A DNA stretch of 64,000 bases from Trinickia symbiotica. GTDB lineage: Bacteria; Pseudomonadota; Gammaproteobacteria; Burkholderiales; Burkholderiaceae. Under the pieces are notes generated by a model. The model made no database searches. It saw nothing but the letters and a program-made list of their open reading frames with translations, and was not told where the DNA came from. Numbering within the stretch: the first letter of the stretch is position 1; every line of letters starts with the position of its first letter. Positions 8,451-17,090 of the stretch are shown piece by piece. The stretch lies in the NCBI RefSeq assembly GCF_002934455.1, contig NZ_PTIR01000018.1, positions 62,001-126,000 on the forward strand. The letters are read 5' to 3'. The translations under genes were made by a program, and so were the position numbers.

Positions 8451-10007
8451 ATGACGCAACCTCTGCTGACGATGAAGGGCATCGTCAAAGCATTCTCCGG
8501 CGTGAAGGCGCTCGACGGCATCGACCTGAGCGTCTCCCCCGGTGAATGCGTCGGCCTGTGCGGCGAGAACGGCGCGGGCAAATCGACGCTGATGAAAGTG
8601 CTCTCGGGCGTTTATCCGCATGGCACGTGGGAAGGCACGATCCTCTGGGAAGGGGAGGAGCTGAAGGCGGCGAGCGTGCGCGATACCGAGCGGGCGGGCA
8701 TCGTCATCATCCATCAGGAATTGATGCTCGTGCCCGAGCTTTCGGTGGCGGAGAACATTTTTCTCGGCAACGAAATCACGCTGCCCGGCGGGCGGATGAA
8801 CTATGCCGCGATGTATCGGCGTGCCGACGAGCTGCTGCACGGACTCGGCATTCATGGCATCAATGCCGCGCAGCCTGTGATGAACTATGGCGGCGGCCAT
8901 CAGCAGTTGATCGAGATCGCCAAGGCGCTCAACAAGAAAGCGCGCCTCTTGATCCTCGACGAGCCGTCGTCGTCGCTGACGGCCTCCGAAACGAAGATTC
9001 TTCTCGACATCGTCCGCGACCTGAAGCGGCGCGGCGTGGCGTGCGTTTACATCTCGCACAAGCTCGATGAAGTGGAAGCCGTCTGCGACACGATCACCGT
9101 CATCCGCGACGGCCGGCACGTGGCGACGGAGCCGATGCGCGCGCTTTCGACGGATCGAATCATCTCGTTGATGGTGGGCCGCGAGATCAAGAATCTCTTT
9201 CCGCGCGAACCGCATGAGATTGGCGAGGTTGTCTTCGAAGCGCGCAGCGTCACTTGCTTCGACGTGACGAATCCGCGGCGCAAACGCGTCGACGACGTGT
9301 CGTTCAGCGTGCGCCGCGGCGAAATCGTCGGTGTGGCCGGGCTCGTCGGGTCGGGGCGGACCGAGTTGATGTCCGCGATCTTCGGTGCCTGTCCCGGGGC
9401 GAGTTCCGCCGCCGTCGTGCTCGAGGGCAAGCCTCTGACGATCCGCTCACCCTCCGATGCCATACGCGCGGGCATCGCGATGGTGCCGGAGGATCGCAAG
9501 CGCCACGGCATCGTGCCCCAGCTGGGCGTGGGGCACAACATCACGCTCGCCGTGCTGAAGCGGTTCGCCAGGCGCGGCGCGATCGACGCGGCCGCCGAGC
9601 TCGATACGATCCGCAAGGAGATGCAGCGGCTATCGGTTCGGGCGGCGCACCCGATGCTCTCGATCGCGAGCCTTTCCGGCGGCAATCAGCAAAAGGCCGT
9701 TCTCACGCGCATGCTGCTGACCGAGCCGAAGGTGCTGATACTGGACGAGCCGACGCGCGGCGTCGATGTCGGCGCGAAGTACGAGATCTACAAATTGATT
9801 TTCCAACTCGCCAAGGCCGGCATGGCGATCGTGATGGTGTCGTCGGAGCTCCCCGAAGTGCTCGGCATCAGCGATCGCGTGCTCGTGATCGGCGAAGGCC
9901 AGCTGCGTGGCGATTTCATCAACGACGGTCTCACGCAGGAACAGATACTCACGGCCGCGATTCAGCCCGTCGGGGACGCCGTGGACTTGAACGAGGCGCA
10001 TGCATGA
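8451..10007 (+). CDS. xylG: D-xylose ABC transporter ATP-binding protein (two ABC domains)
   Basis: This 518-residue sugar-type ATPase has two tandem nucleotide-binding domains. The first has Walker [10 protein letters not shown] at residues 38-46 and Walker [12 protein letters not shown]. Its signature is degenerate (YGGGHQQ), which is normal for this family. The second has the signature LSGGNQQK and Walker [13 protein letters not shown], but its Walker A is replaced by GLVGSGRTE, also normal for the family. It powers xylose import through XylH. The stop codon overlaps the xylH start by 3 bases (ATGA). Confidence 0.95.
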   Translation: MTQPLLTMKGIVKAFSGVKALDGIDLSVSPGECVGLCGENGAGKSTLMKVLSGVYPHGTWEGTILWEGEELKAASVRDTERAGIVIIHQELMLVPELSVAENIFLGNEITLPGGRMNYAAMYRRADELLHGLGIHGINAAQPVMNYGGGHQQLIEIAKALNKKARLLILDEPSSSLTASETKILLDIVRDLKRRGVACVYISHKLDEVEAVCDTITVIRDGRHVATEPMRALSTDRIISLMVGREIKNLFPREPHEIGEVVFEARSVTCFDVTNPRRKRVDDVSFSVRRGEIVGVAGLVGSGRTELMSAIFGACPGASSAAVVLEGKPLTIRSPSDAIRAGIAMVPEDRKRHGIVPQLGVGHNITLAVLKRFARRGAIDAAAELDTIRKEMQRLSVRAAHPMLSIASLSGGNQQKAVLTRMLLTEPKVLILDEPTRGVDVGAKYEIYKLIFQLAKAGMAIVMVSSELPEVLGISDRVLVIGEGQLRGDFINDGLTQEQILTAAIQPVGDAVDLNEAHA

Positions 10008-11203
10008 CACCCGATACGATTTCTTCGCGCTCAAGCGGCGGCGCATCGCCCGCGGGCCTCGCCGGCACGCAGCGCGTTCAGCAACTTTTTGCACGCTACA
10101 AGATCCTCGCGCTGCTTTTTGCCGTCGCGGCCATCTGGCTTTTCTTTTCCATCCTCACGCATGGGGCGTTCGCGACACCGCGCAATCTCTCCAATCTGCT
10201 GCGGCAAATGTCGATCAGCGGCATGCTCGCCTGCGGCATGGTCTTCGTGATCATCGCGGGCGAGATCGATTTGTCCGTGGGCTCGCTGCTCGGTCTGGCG
10301 GGCGGCATCGCGGCGATCCTGGACGTGAACCGGCAATGGCCGATCGCGCTGACGGTGCCGATCGCGCTCGCGCTCGGCGTGCTGGCGGGCATGTTCAACG
10401 GATGGCTCTCGACGTATCGGCGCGTGCCTTCGTTCATCGTCGGGCTCGGCGGCATGCTCGCATACCGCGGCGTATTGCTCGGCCTGACCGGCGGCTCGAC
10501 GATCGCACCGGTGTCGGACCGTTTCGTCTTCATCGGGCAGGGCTACTTGCCCCGCTTCGCCGGCGACGCCCTCGCCGTCGTTTTGTTCGTACTCCTTGCG
10601 ATTCTGACGGTCCGGCAGCGTAGCAACCGGCGCCGCTACGAATTGCCGGTGCTGCCGATGTGGCAGGACGGCATGAAGATCGTGGGCGCGGGCGTCATTT
10701 TGGCCGTCTTCGTGGCCGTGCTCGACAGCTACGGCGGCATCCCGGTGCCGGTGTTGCTCGTGCTGGCACTGCTCGGCATCTTCACATGGATCGCGACGCA
10801 GACGGTGTTCGGGCGCCGCATCTATTCGGTCGGCTCCAATCTGGAAGCCACGCGTCTTTCGGGCGTCGATACGAATCGGGTCAAGCTGGCCGTCTTTGCG
10901 TTGATGGGCCTCATGTGCGCGATCGCCGGCATCGTCAATACCGCACGGCTCGCGGCGGGATCGCCGTCGGCGGGCACGATGGGCGAGCTCGACGCGATCG
11001 CCGCGTGCTTCATCGGCGGCACGTCGATGCGCGGCGGATCGGGCACGGTCTACGGCGCGCTGATCGGCGCGCTCGTCATGGCCAGTCTCGACAACGGGAT
11101 GTCGATGCTCGATGTCGACGCTTACTGGCAAATGATCGTGAAGGGCGGGATCCTCGTGCTCGCCGTCTGGATCGATGTCGTATCTGGATCGAATAAGCGC
11201 TGA
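10004..11203 (+). CDS. xylH: D-xylose ABC transporter permease
   Basis: This 399-residue integral inner-membrane protein has about ten hydrophobic segments and belongs to the ribose/xylose permease family. Typical motifs include [20 protein letters not shown] and [16 protein letters not shown]. The extended loop around residues 185-225 ([15 protein letters not shown]) is typical of XylH rather than RbsC. The start at 10004 overlaps xylG; the open frame upstream of this ATG overlaps xylG and is not part of the protein. A tandem-repeat array starts 8 bases after the stop. Confidence 0.94.
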   Translation: MTPDTISSRSSGGASPAGLAGTQRVQQLFARYKILALLFAVAAIWLFFSILTHGAFATPRNLSNLLRQMSISGMLACGMVFVIIAGEIDLSVGSLLGLAGGIAAILDVNRQWPIALTVPIALALGVLAGMFNGWLSTYRRVPSFIVGLGGMLAYRGVLLGLTGGSTIAPVSDRFVFIGQGYLPRFAGDALAVVLFVLLAILTVRQRSNRRRYELPVLPMWQDGMKIVGAGVILAVFVAVLDSYGGIPVPVLLVLALLGIFTWIATQTVFGRRIYSVGSNLEATRLSGVDTNRVKLAVFALMGLMCAIAGIVNTARLAAGSPSAGTMGELDAIAACFIGGTSMRGGSGTVYGALIGALVMASLDNGMSMLDVDAYWQMIVKGGILVLAVWIDVVSGSNKR

Positions 11204-11211
11204 AGCGGGAT

Positions 11212-11360
11212 GTCCCTAAAGGGACTTCCTTCGGGGGCCTCCAAGGGTGCCCCCTCCGGTCGCGCCTAAAGGGACTTCCTTCGGGGGCCCCAAAGGGTGC
11301 CCCCCCGGTCGTCCCTAAAGGGACTTCCTTCGGGGGCCTCCAAGGGTGGCCCCTCCGGTC
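11212..11360. repeat. Tandem array of three 50-bp UUCG-hairpin units
   Basis: Three head-to-tail units lie at 11212-11261, 11262-11310 (one base shorter, first stem damaged) and 11311-11360. Each has the palindrome GTCCC-TAAA-GGGAC, then TTCCTTCGGGG (CC-UUCG-GG tetraloop), then a GC-rich stem of the type GGGGGCCCC-AAA-GGGTGCCCCC, and ends CCTCCGGTC. The array fills most of the gap between xylH and the SDR gene. Near-identical units occur 50 kb away at 61039-61163. As RNA these would be very stable and could work as a processing or termination barrier. Confidence 0.9.
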
Positions 11361-11443
11361 GCCCCGCGCGCCGATAGCGCCGTAGGCAGGGCGCCCGGTG
11401 CGGCGTAACATCAAGCACTACTAACGAACTGATCGGAACTCGC

Positions 11444-12214
11444 ATGTCGTATGCAATTTACCCCAGCTTGAGCGGGAAGACCGTCGTCGTCACCGGGGGA
11501 GGGAGCGGTATCGGCGCGGCGATCGTCGAAGCGTTCGCGCAGCAGGGCGCCCGGGTATTCTTCGCCGACGTCGCCGAAGCGGATTCCGTCGCGCTCGAGC
11601 GAAAGCTTGCCGGTTGCGCGCATCCGCCGCGTTTTTACCGTTGCGATTTGCGCGATGTGGCGGCGATAGCGCGCTTGTTCTCCGAAGTCGAGGCTCACGC
11701 GGGTACGATCGACGTTCTCGTCAACAACGCGGCGAACGACGATCGGCACGAGTTCGCGACCGTCACGGCCGAGTACTGGGACGAGCGCATCGCGGTCAAC
11801 CTGCGGCATCAGTTCTTTTGCGCGCAGCATGCGGCTGCCGTCATGAAAAAGGCGGGCAACGGCGCCATTCTGAATCTCGGCTCTATCTCTTGGCACCTTG
11901 CTTTGCCCAGCTTGGCGATCTACATGACAGCGAAGGCAGGCATCGAAGGCCTGACGCGTGGGCTCGCCCGCGATCTCGGCGGCTTTGGCATCCGCGTCAA
12001 CGCGATCATTCCCGGCGCCGTGAAGACCCCAAGGCAGATGAAGCTCTGGCAGTCGCCCGAAAGCGAGGCAAAGCTCGTCGCCGATCAGTGTTTGCCGCAG
12101 CGCATCGAGCCTCACCATGTCGCGCGCATGGCGCTCTTTCTCGCATCGGACGATGCCGAGCGCTGCTCGGGACGAGAGTACTTTGTCGATGCGGGTTGGT
12201 ACGGCGGCCTCTGA
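11444..12214 (+). CDS. SDR-family NAD(P)-dependent sugar dehydrogenase (probable D-xylose 1-dehydrogenase)
   Basis: This 256-residue classical short-chain dehydrogenase has the cofactor motif TGGGSGIG at about residues 18-25, the NNAA motif, and the catalytic set Ser (LGS), Tyr and Lys in YMTAK with the expected S-x12-Y-x3-K spacing. The C-terminus FVDAGWYGG is close to bacterial pentose dehydrogenases. Its place between xylFGH and a sugar-acid dehydratase suggests D-xylose (or L-arabinose) oxidation to the lactone, the first step of the Weimberg/Dahms route. The exact sugar cannot be read from sequence. Confidence 0.85.
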   Translation: MSYAIYPSLSGKTVVVTGGGSGIGAAIVEAFAQQGARVFFADVAEADSVALERKLAGCAHPPRFYRCDLRDVAAIARLFSEVEAHAGTIDVLVNNAANDDRHEFATVTAEYWDERIAVNLRHQFFCAQHAAAVMKKAGNGAILNLGSISWHLALPSLAIYMTAKAGIEGLTRGLARDLGGFGIRVNAIIPGAVKTPRQMKLWQSPESEAKLVADQCLPQRIEPHHVARMALFLASDDAERCSGREYFVDAGWYGGL

Positions 12215-12331
12215 CACCGAACGCGCTGGTCTGCGATCAAAGCCGGGTTGCGACGATCGCATTTCCGTGCAAACAATCGCAACAGTGCTTAACCTGGATT
12301 CCCCGGCAAAGGCTCGGCAAAGGAATATGAC

Positions 12332-14116
12332 ATGTCATCGACGACGACACGAAGACTGAGAAGCCAGAAATGGTTCGACGACCCGGCCCACGCGGACATG
12401 ACGGCGCTGTACGTCGAACGCTTCATGAACTACGGCCTGACGCGCGAGGAATTGCAGTCGGGTCGCCCCATCATCGGCATCGCGCAGACGGGCAACGACC
12501 TCACGCCTTGTAATCGGCACCATATCGAACTCGCGCAACGCACGAAGGCCGGGATTAGAGACGCAGGCGGCATTCCGATGGAGTTTCCCGTCCATCCGCT
12601 TGCCGAGCAGAGCCGCCGGCCGACCGCGGCGCTCGATCGCAATCTCGCCTATCTGGGCCTCGTAGAGGTGCTGCACGGCTATCCGCTCGACGGCGTTGTG
12701 CTGACGACGGGCTGCGACAAGACGACACCGGCCTGCCTGATGGCGGCCGCGACGGTCGACCTGCCTGCGATCGTGCTCTCGGGCGGGCCGATGCTCGATG
12801 GCTGGTACCAAGGCAAACGCGTGGGGTCCGGTACCGTCATCTGGCATGCGCGAAACTTGCTCGCGGCCGGCGAGATCGACTATGAAGGCTTCATGGAGCT
12901 GACCGTCGCGGCATCGCCTTCGATCGGTCATTGCAATACGATGGGCACGGCGCTTTCGATGAACAGCCTGGCCGAAGCGCTCGGCATGTCGCTGCCCGGG
13001 TGCGCTTCCATCCCGGCGGCTTATCGCGAGCGCGGGCAGATGGCCTATGCGACGGGCAAGCGTATCGTCGAACTCGTGCGCGAGGACGTGCGTCCATCGA
13101 AGATTCTGACGCGAGAGGCATTCGAAAACGCGATCGTCGTCGCCTCCGCGCTCGGCGCTTCGACGAATTGTCCGCCGCATTTGATTGCCATCGCGCGCCA
13201 TATGGGAATCGAGTTGAGCCTCGATGATTGGCAGCGCCTCGGTGAGGACGTGCCGCTGCTCGCGAACTGCATGCCCGCGGGCGAGTATCTCGGCGAGGGT
13301 TTCCATCGTGCGGGCGGCGTGCCCGCGGTACTGCGCCAATTGCACGCGGCCGGTTCGGTGCATGGGGAGTGCGTCACGGTGTCGGGGCGTACGATCGCTC
13401 AGATCGCCAGCGCGGCGCCTGATGCGGACGGGGATGTCATTCGCCGATTCGACGAGCCGCTGAAGCAGCGTGCCGGCTTCATCGTGCTGACGGGCAATTT
13501 CTTCGACAGCGCGATCATGAAGATGTCGGTCGTGGGCGACGCGTTCCGCAAGACGTATCTCAGCGAGCCCGGCGCGGAGAATGCGTTCGAGGCCCGTGCG
13601 ATCGTGTTCGACGGCCCCGAGGACTACCACGCGCGGATCAACGATCCGTCGCTCGCAATCGACGAGCACTGCATACTCGTCATTCGCGGCTGTGGCACTG
13701 TCGGCTATCCCGGCAGCGCCGAGGTCGTGAACATGGCGCCGCCCGCGGCGCTCGTGAAGCGCGGCATCGACTCGCTGCCATGCATGGGCGATGGGCGGCA
13801 AAGCGGTACGTCGGCGAGCCCGTCGATACTGAATATGTCGCCGGAAGCGGCCGTGGGCGGCGGCCTCGCGTTGCTGCGCACAGGCGACCGCGTGCGGGTG
13901 GACCTCAATGCGCGGCGTGTCGATGTACTGGTCGACGAGGCAGAGTTAGCGCGCCGCCGCGGTGAGGCGACCCTGCAGGTCCCGCCATCGCAGACGCCGT
14001 GGCAGGAAATCTACCGGCAATTCGTGGGGCAACTTTCGACAGGCGGATGTCTGGAGCCTGCGACGCTCTATCTGAAGGTGGTCGAAACGCATGGCGATCC
14101 GCGTCATTCGCATTGA
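12332..14116 (+). CDS. IlvD/Edd-family sugar-acid dehydratase (probable D-xylonate dehydratase)
   Basis: This 594-residue dehydratase of the IlvD/Edd family has the cysteine motifs expected for an Fe-S cluster: TTGCDKTTPACL, GHCNTMGTALSMN and NCMPAGEY. The sugar-acid subgroup is suggested by FNDLTPCNRH-like text (TGNDLTPCNRH), GGPMLDGWYQG and the C-terminal length. D-xylonate or L-arabonate dehydratase is the best fit; context favours xylonate, giving 2-keto-3-deoxy-pentonate. The gene starts 117 bases after the SDR gene. A lactonase and the later pathway enzymes are not in the window. Confidence 0.88.
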   Translation: MSSTTTRRLRSQKWFDDPAHADMTALYVERFMNYGLTREELQSGRPIIGIAQTGNDLTPCNRHHIELAQRTKAGIRDAGGIPMEFPVHPLAEQSRRPTAALDRNLAYLGLVEVLHGYPLDGVVLTTGCDKTTPACLMAAATVDLPAIVLSGGPMLDGWYQGKRVGSGTVIWHARNLLAAGEIDYEGFMELTVAASPSIGHCNTMGTALSMNSLAEALGMSLPGCASIPAAYRERGQMAYATGKRIVELVREDVRPSKILTREAFENAIVVASALGASTNCPPHLIAIARHMGIELSLDDWQRLGEDVPLLANCMPAGEYLGEGFHRAGGVPAVLRQLHAAGSVHGECVTVSGRTIAQIASAAPDADGDVIRRFDEPLKQRAGFIVLTGNFFDSAIMKMSVVGDAFRKTYLSEPGAENAFEARAIVFDGPEDYHARINDPSLAIDEHCILVIRGCGTVGYPGSAEVVNMAPPAALVKRGIDSLPCMGDGRQSGTSASPSILNMSPEAAVGGGLALLRTGDRVRVDLNARRVDVLVDEAELARRRGEATLQVPPSQTPWQEIYRQFVGQLSTGGCLEPATLYLKVVETHGDPRHSH

Positions 14117-14231
14117 GGTGTCTCCCAGAGTCGTTTCATCCGATCGTAGGGGCGGGCGACCGGGTCCGTTACATGCGACGGAGAGGATGACGGTGCGCGG
14201 CGCGATGCACCGATGAGCGCAAAGTGAGTGT

Positions 14232-14260
14232 TTGACGGCATGTGAAATTCGCGCTATAGT
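14232..14260 (+). promoter_or_regulatory. Sigma-70 promoter of the tRNA-fMet gene
   Basis: A -35 box TTGACG (14232-14237) and a -10 box TATAGT (14255-14260) are separated by exactly 17 bases and sit 13 bases before the mature tRNA 5' end. Both match the consensus well. Confidence 0.8.
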
Positions 14261-14273
14261 TTCATTTCTCTGA

Positions 14274-14350
<77 letters not shown>

Positions 14351-14354
14351 ATCG

Positions 14355-14382
14355 AAAAACCCGTCCTCTGTGGCGGGTTTTG
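14355..14382 (+). terminator. Rho-independent terminator after tRNA-fMet
   Basis: Stem AAAACCCG ... CGGGTTTT with a short loop and a T-rich tail, starting 5 bases after the tRNA CCA end. Confidence 0.8.
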
Positions 14383-14467
14383 TCGTTTACGCGCGCCGTA
14401 GATCCGCCTGACCCACCAGACAGACTGTGCGTTATTCGATGCGTAGCCGCTTCTGGCGCCATACTGC

Positions 14468-14496
14468 TTGAAACTCGTACTGTGTTTTTGTACAGT
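14468..14496 (+). promoter_or_regulatory. dinB promoter with perfect LexA (SOS) box
   Basis: CTGTGTTTTTGTACAG at 14480-14495 is a full CTGT-N8-ACAG LexA operator. It lies between a -35 TTGAAA (14468-14473) and a -10 TACAGT (14491-14496) spaced 17 bases apart, so LexA would cover the spacer and the -10. Transcription should start near 14503. This places an SOS switch directly on the polymerase IV gene. Confidence 0.85.
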
Positions 14497-14506
14497 GTCG
14501 CTCATC

Positions 14507-15661
14507 TTGAGCACGCGTGAACGTCCCTCAACATCTGCCCCCGAGCCTGAGCCGGCGCCACCGAATGCGCAGGCGGTACCGGCTCGCGCAGACTTTTCAC
14601 GCAAGATCATCCATTGCGATTGCGACTGCTTCTACGCGTCCGTCGAGATGCGCGACGACCCGAACTTGCGTGGTCGGCCGCTTGCCGTCGGTGGCCGGCC
14701 CGAGCAGCGCGGCGTCATCGCCACTTGCAACTACGAGGCACGCCGCTTCGGCATTCATTCGGCCATGTCGTCGGCGCTCGCCATGCGCAAGTGTCCCGAG
14801 CTGCTGATCCTGCCGTCGGCGATGGAGAAATACCGCACGGCCTCGCGCCAGATCATGGCCATCTATCGCGATTACACGGCCGATGTCGAGCCCCTTTCGC
14901 TCGACGAAGCCTATCTCGACGTCACGCACTCCGCACGCTGCAAAGGCAGCGCTACGCTGATGGCGGCCGAGATCCGCGAACGGGTGCGCGAGACTGTCGG
15001 CGTAACTGTCTCGGCCGGTGTTGGACCGAACAAGTTCGTCGCGAAGATCGCATCGGACTGGAACAAGCCCGATGGGCTTTTCGTGGTGCGGCCGGAGGAG
15101 GTCGATGCATTCGTCGCGGCGTTGCCCGTGCGCAAGATTTTTGGCGTCGGTAAGGTGACGGCGGCAAAGCTCGAAAAACTCGGCATCGTGACATGTGCCG
15201 ATTTGCGGCAATGGTCGGTCGTCGATTTGCATCGCCGCTTCGGGAAATTCGGCAGGCGCCTCTACGAGCTCTCGCGCGGGATCGATCATCGTCCCGTCGA
15301 AGCCGATCAGGAGCGTAAGTCGATCAGCGTCGAGACGACCTACGTGACGGATTTGCGCACGCTCGAAGAGTGCGCGAGCGAAATCCGGCGTCTTGCCGAG
15401 CAGCTCGACACGCGCATCGGCCGGGCGAGCGCCGCTGCCGGAGTGCGCAAGCTCTTCGTCAAGATCCGCTTCGCCGATTTTCAGCGGACGACGGTCGAAT
15501 GCGTGGCCGGAGCGACGGACCTGCCGACGATACTCTCTCTGCTCGAGAAGGGCTTCGCACGACGCAACAAGCCCGTGCGGCTGCTTGGTGTCGGCGTGCG
15601 TTTGGAAGAGGAAGACGATGCCGCGAAAAACGGACAGTTTCCACTGTTCGACGTCGATTGA
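14507..15661 (+). CDS. dinB: DNA polymerase IV (Y-family translesion polymerase)
   Basis: This Y-family polymerase has the palm motif CDCDCFYASVEMRDD, RPLAVGG, CNYEARRFGIHSAMS and the catalytic SLDEAYLDVT. A helix-hairpin-helix region (IFGVGKVTAAKLEKLGI) and the little-finger domain follow, and the end QFPLFDVD resembles a beta-clamp binding peptide. The frame stays open upstream to 14468, but a start there would lie inside the promoter and LexA box. The TTG at 14507, close to the predicted transcript start, is therefore used, although no clear ribosome-binding site precedes it; GTG 14495 is an alternative. About 35 Pro/Ala-rich residues precede the conserved fold. Confidence 0.9.
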   Translation: MSTRERPSTSAPEPEPAPPNAQAVPARADFSRKIIHCDCDCFYASVEMRDDPNLRGRPLAVGGRPEQRGVIATCNYEARRFGIHSAMSSALAMRKCPELLILPSAMEKYRTASRQIMAIYRDYTADVEPLSLDEAYLDVTHSARCKGSATLMAAEIRERVRETVGVTVSAGVGPNKFVAKIASDWNKPDGLFVVRPEEVDAFVAALPVRKIFGVGKVTAAKLEKLGIVTCADLRQWSVVDLHRRFGKFGRRLYELSRGIDHRPVEADQERKSISVETTYVTDLRTLEECASEIRRLAEQLDTRIGRASAAAGVRKLFVKIRFADFQRTTVECVAGATDLPTILSLLEKGFARRNKPVRLLGVGVRLEEEDDAAKNGQFPLFDVD

Positions 15662-15722
15662 ACCTACGGCGGCTCTACAATCGACGCCGAGCCATTCCCC
15701 ATCAACGAGCGAGGAGTCGCCG

Positions 15723-17012
15723 ATGCTGGACCTGATCATTCGCCGCGCTGCATTACCTTCACATGTCGCGGGGCGGGACACGCTCGTCGACATCGGCATA
15801 GCGGGCGGGGGCATCGCGGCTATCGAACGCCACCTCGCCGTGTCGGCCCGTGACGAGATCGATGCCGCGGGCTCGCTCGTCACGCCGCCGTTCGTCGACG
15901 CGCATTTCCACATGGACGCGACGCTCTCGTACGGTCTGCCGCGCGTGAATCAATCGGGAACCTTGCTCGAAGGCATTGCGTTGTGGGGTGAGCTGAAGCC
16001 GCACCTGACGCAGGAAGCACTGATCGAACGGGCGCTCGAGTATTGCGATTGGGCCGTCGCTCGAGGATTGCTCGCGATCCGCTCGCATGTCGATGTCTGC
16101 GACGAGCGCCTCCTGGCAGTCGAAGCGTTGCTCGAAGTCAAGCGCCGCATCGCGCCCTACCTCGACTTACAGCTCGTCGCATTCCCGCAAGATGGGCTGC
16201 TGCGTAGCGCAGGCGCCTTTCAAAACCTCAAGCGTGCGATCGCCATGGGTGTGGAGGTAGTGGGCGGCATCCCGCACTTCGAGCGCACGATGGCCGATGG
16301 CGCGCAATCGGTGCGCATGCTGTGCGAGTTCGCCGCCGACAAAGGCCTGCCGGTCGACATGCACTGCGACGAATCGGACGATCCGCTATCGCGCCACATT
16401 GAGACGCTATGCGCCGAGACACACCGGCTTGGACTTCACGGACGGGTGACCGGCTCGCATCTTACGTCGATGCATTCGATGGACAACTACTACGTGAGCA
16501 AGCTGCTGCCGCTGATGCGCGAATCGGGCGTGGCCGCCATTGCCAATCCGCTCATCAACATTACGCTTCAAGGCCGCGCCGATACATATCCGAAGCGACG
16601 CGGCATGACACGCGTGCCGGAAATGATGGCGGCCGGTATCGACGTGGCGTTCGGCCACGATTGCGTGATGGACCCTTGGTACAGCCTCGGGTCGGGCGAC
16701 ATGCTCGAAGTGGCCCACATGGGCTTGCATGTCGCGCAGATGACGGGACAAGCGGCGATGCGTGCCGCGTTCGATGCGGTCACGGTGAACCCCGCGCGCA
16801 TTCTCGGCTTGCAGGACTATGGGATCGCGGTGGGTTGTCGGGCCGACTGCGTGCTGCTCGACGCTCGCGATCCGGTCGAGGCGATCAGATTGCGCGCGGC
16901 GAGGCTCGCCGTCATTCGGCGTGGCCGCGTGATCGCGCGCTCGCCTGCCGCGCGTGCCGCGCTATCGATCGAAGGGCGGCCAGCCGACGTCGACTTCAGG
17001 CTGCATCGCTGA
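15723..17012 (+). CDS. codA: Cytosine deaminase-type amidohydrolase
   Basis: This 429-residue metal-dependent hydrolase has the motif HFH (H61 and H63, the same numbers as E. coli CodA). It also has MHCDESDD with the metal His and catalytic Glu-like site, GSHLTSMHS, and GHDCVMDPWYSLG containing the conserved Asp. These fit cytosine deaminase, which converts cytosine to uracil; isocytosine or creatinine deaminases are related alternatives. The ATG at 15723 follows GAGGAG. In-frame starts further upstream lie inside dinB. No cytosine permease (codB) is next to it. Confidence 0.85.
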   Translation: MLDLIIRRAALPSHVAGRDTLVDIGIAGGGIAAIERHLAVSARDEIDAAGSLVTPPFVDAHFHMDATLSYGLPRVNQSGTLLEGIALWGELKPHLTQEALIERALEYCDWAVARGLLAIRSHVDVCDERLLAVEALLEVKRRIAPYLDLQLVAFPQDGLLRSAGAFQNLKRAIAMGVEVVGGIPHFERTMADGAQSVRMLCEFAADKGLPVDMHCDESDDPLSRHIETLCAETHRLGLHGRVTGSHLTSMHSMDNYYVSKLLPLMRESGVAAIANPLINITLQGRADTYPKRRGMTRVPEMMAAGIDVAFGHDCVMDPWYSLGSGDMLEVAHMGLHVAQMTGQAAMRAAFDAVTVNPARILGLQDYGIAVGCRADCVLLDARDPVEAIRLRAARLAVIRRGRVIARSPAARAALSIEGRPADVDFRLHR

Positions 17013-17037
17013 GCGCCACGCGAACTTGCCGCGAGGC

Positions 17038-17074
17038 GCGCACCGGCGCCGCCGTGTGCGCCGACACGGTGCGC
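17038..17074. terminator. Inverted repeat between convergent codA and prlC
   Basis: GCGCACCG at 17038-17045 and CGGTGCGC at 17067-17074 form an 8-bp perfect stem around a 21-base GC-rich loop. It lies between the ends of two convergent genes. There is no T-tract, so termination activity is uncertain. Confidence 0.35.
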
Positions 17075-17090
17075 CTACGCCGCGCCGCCA

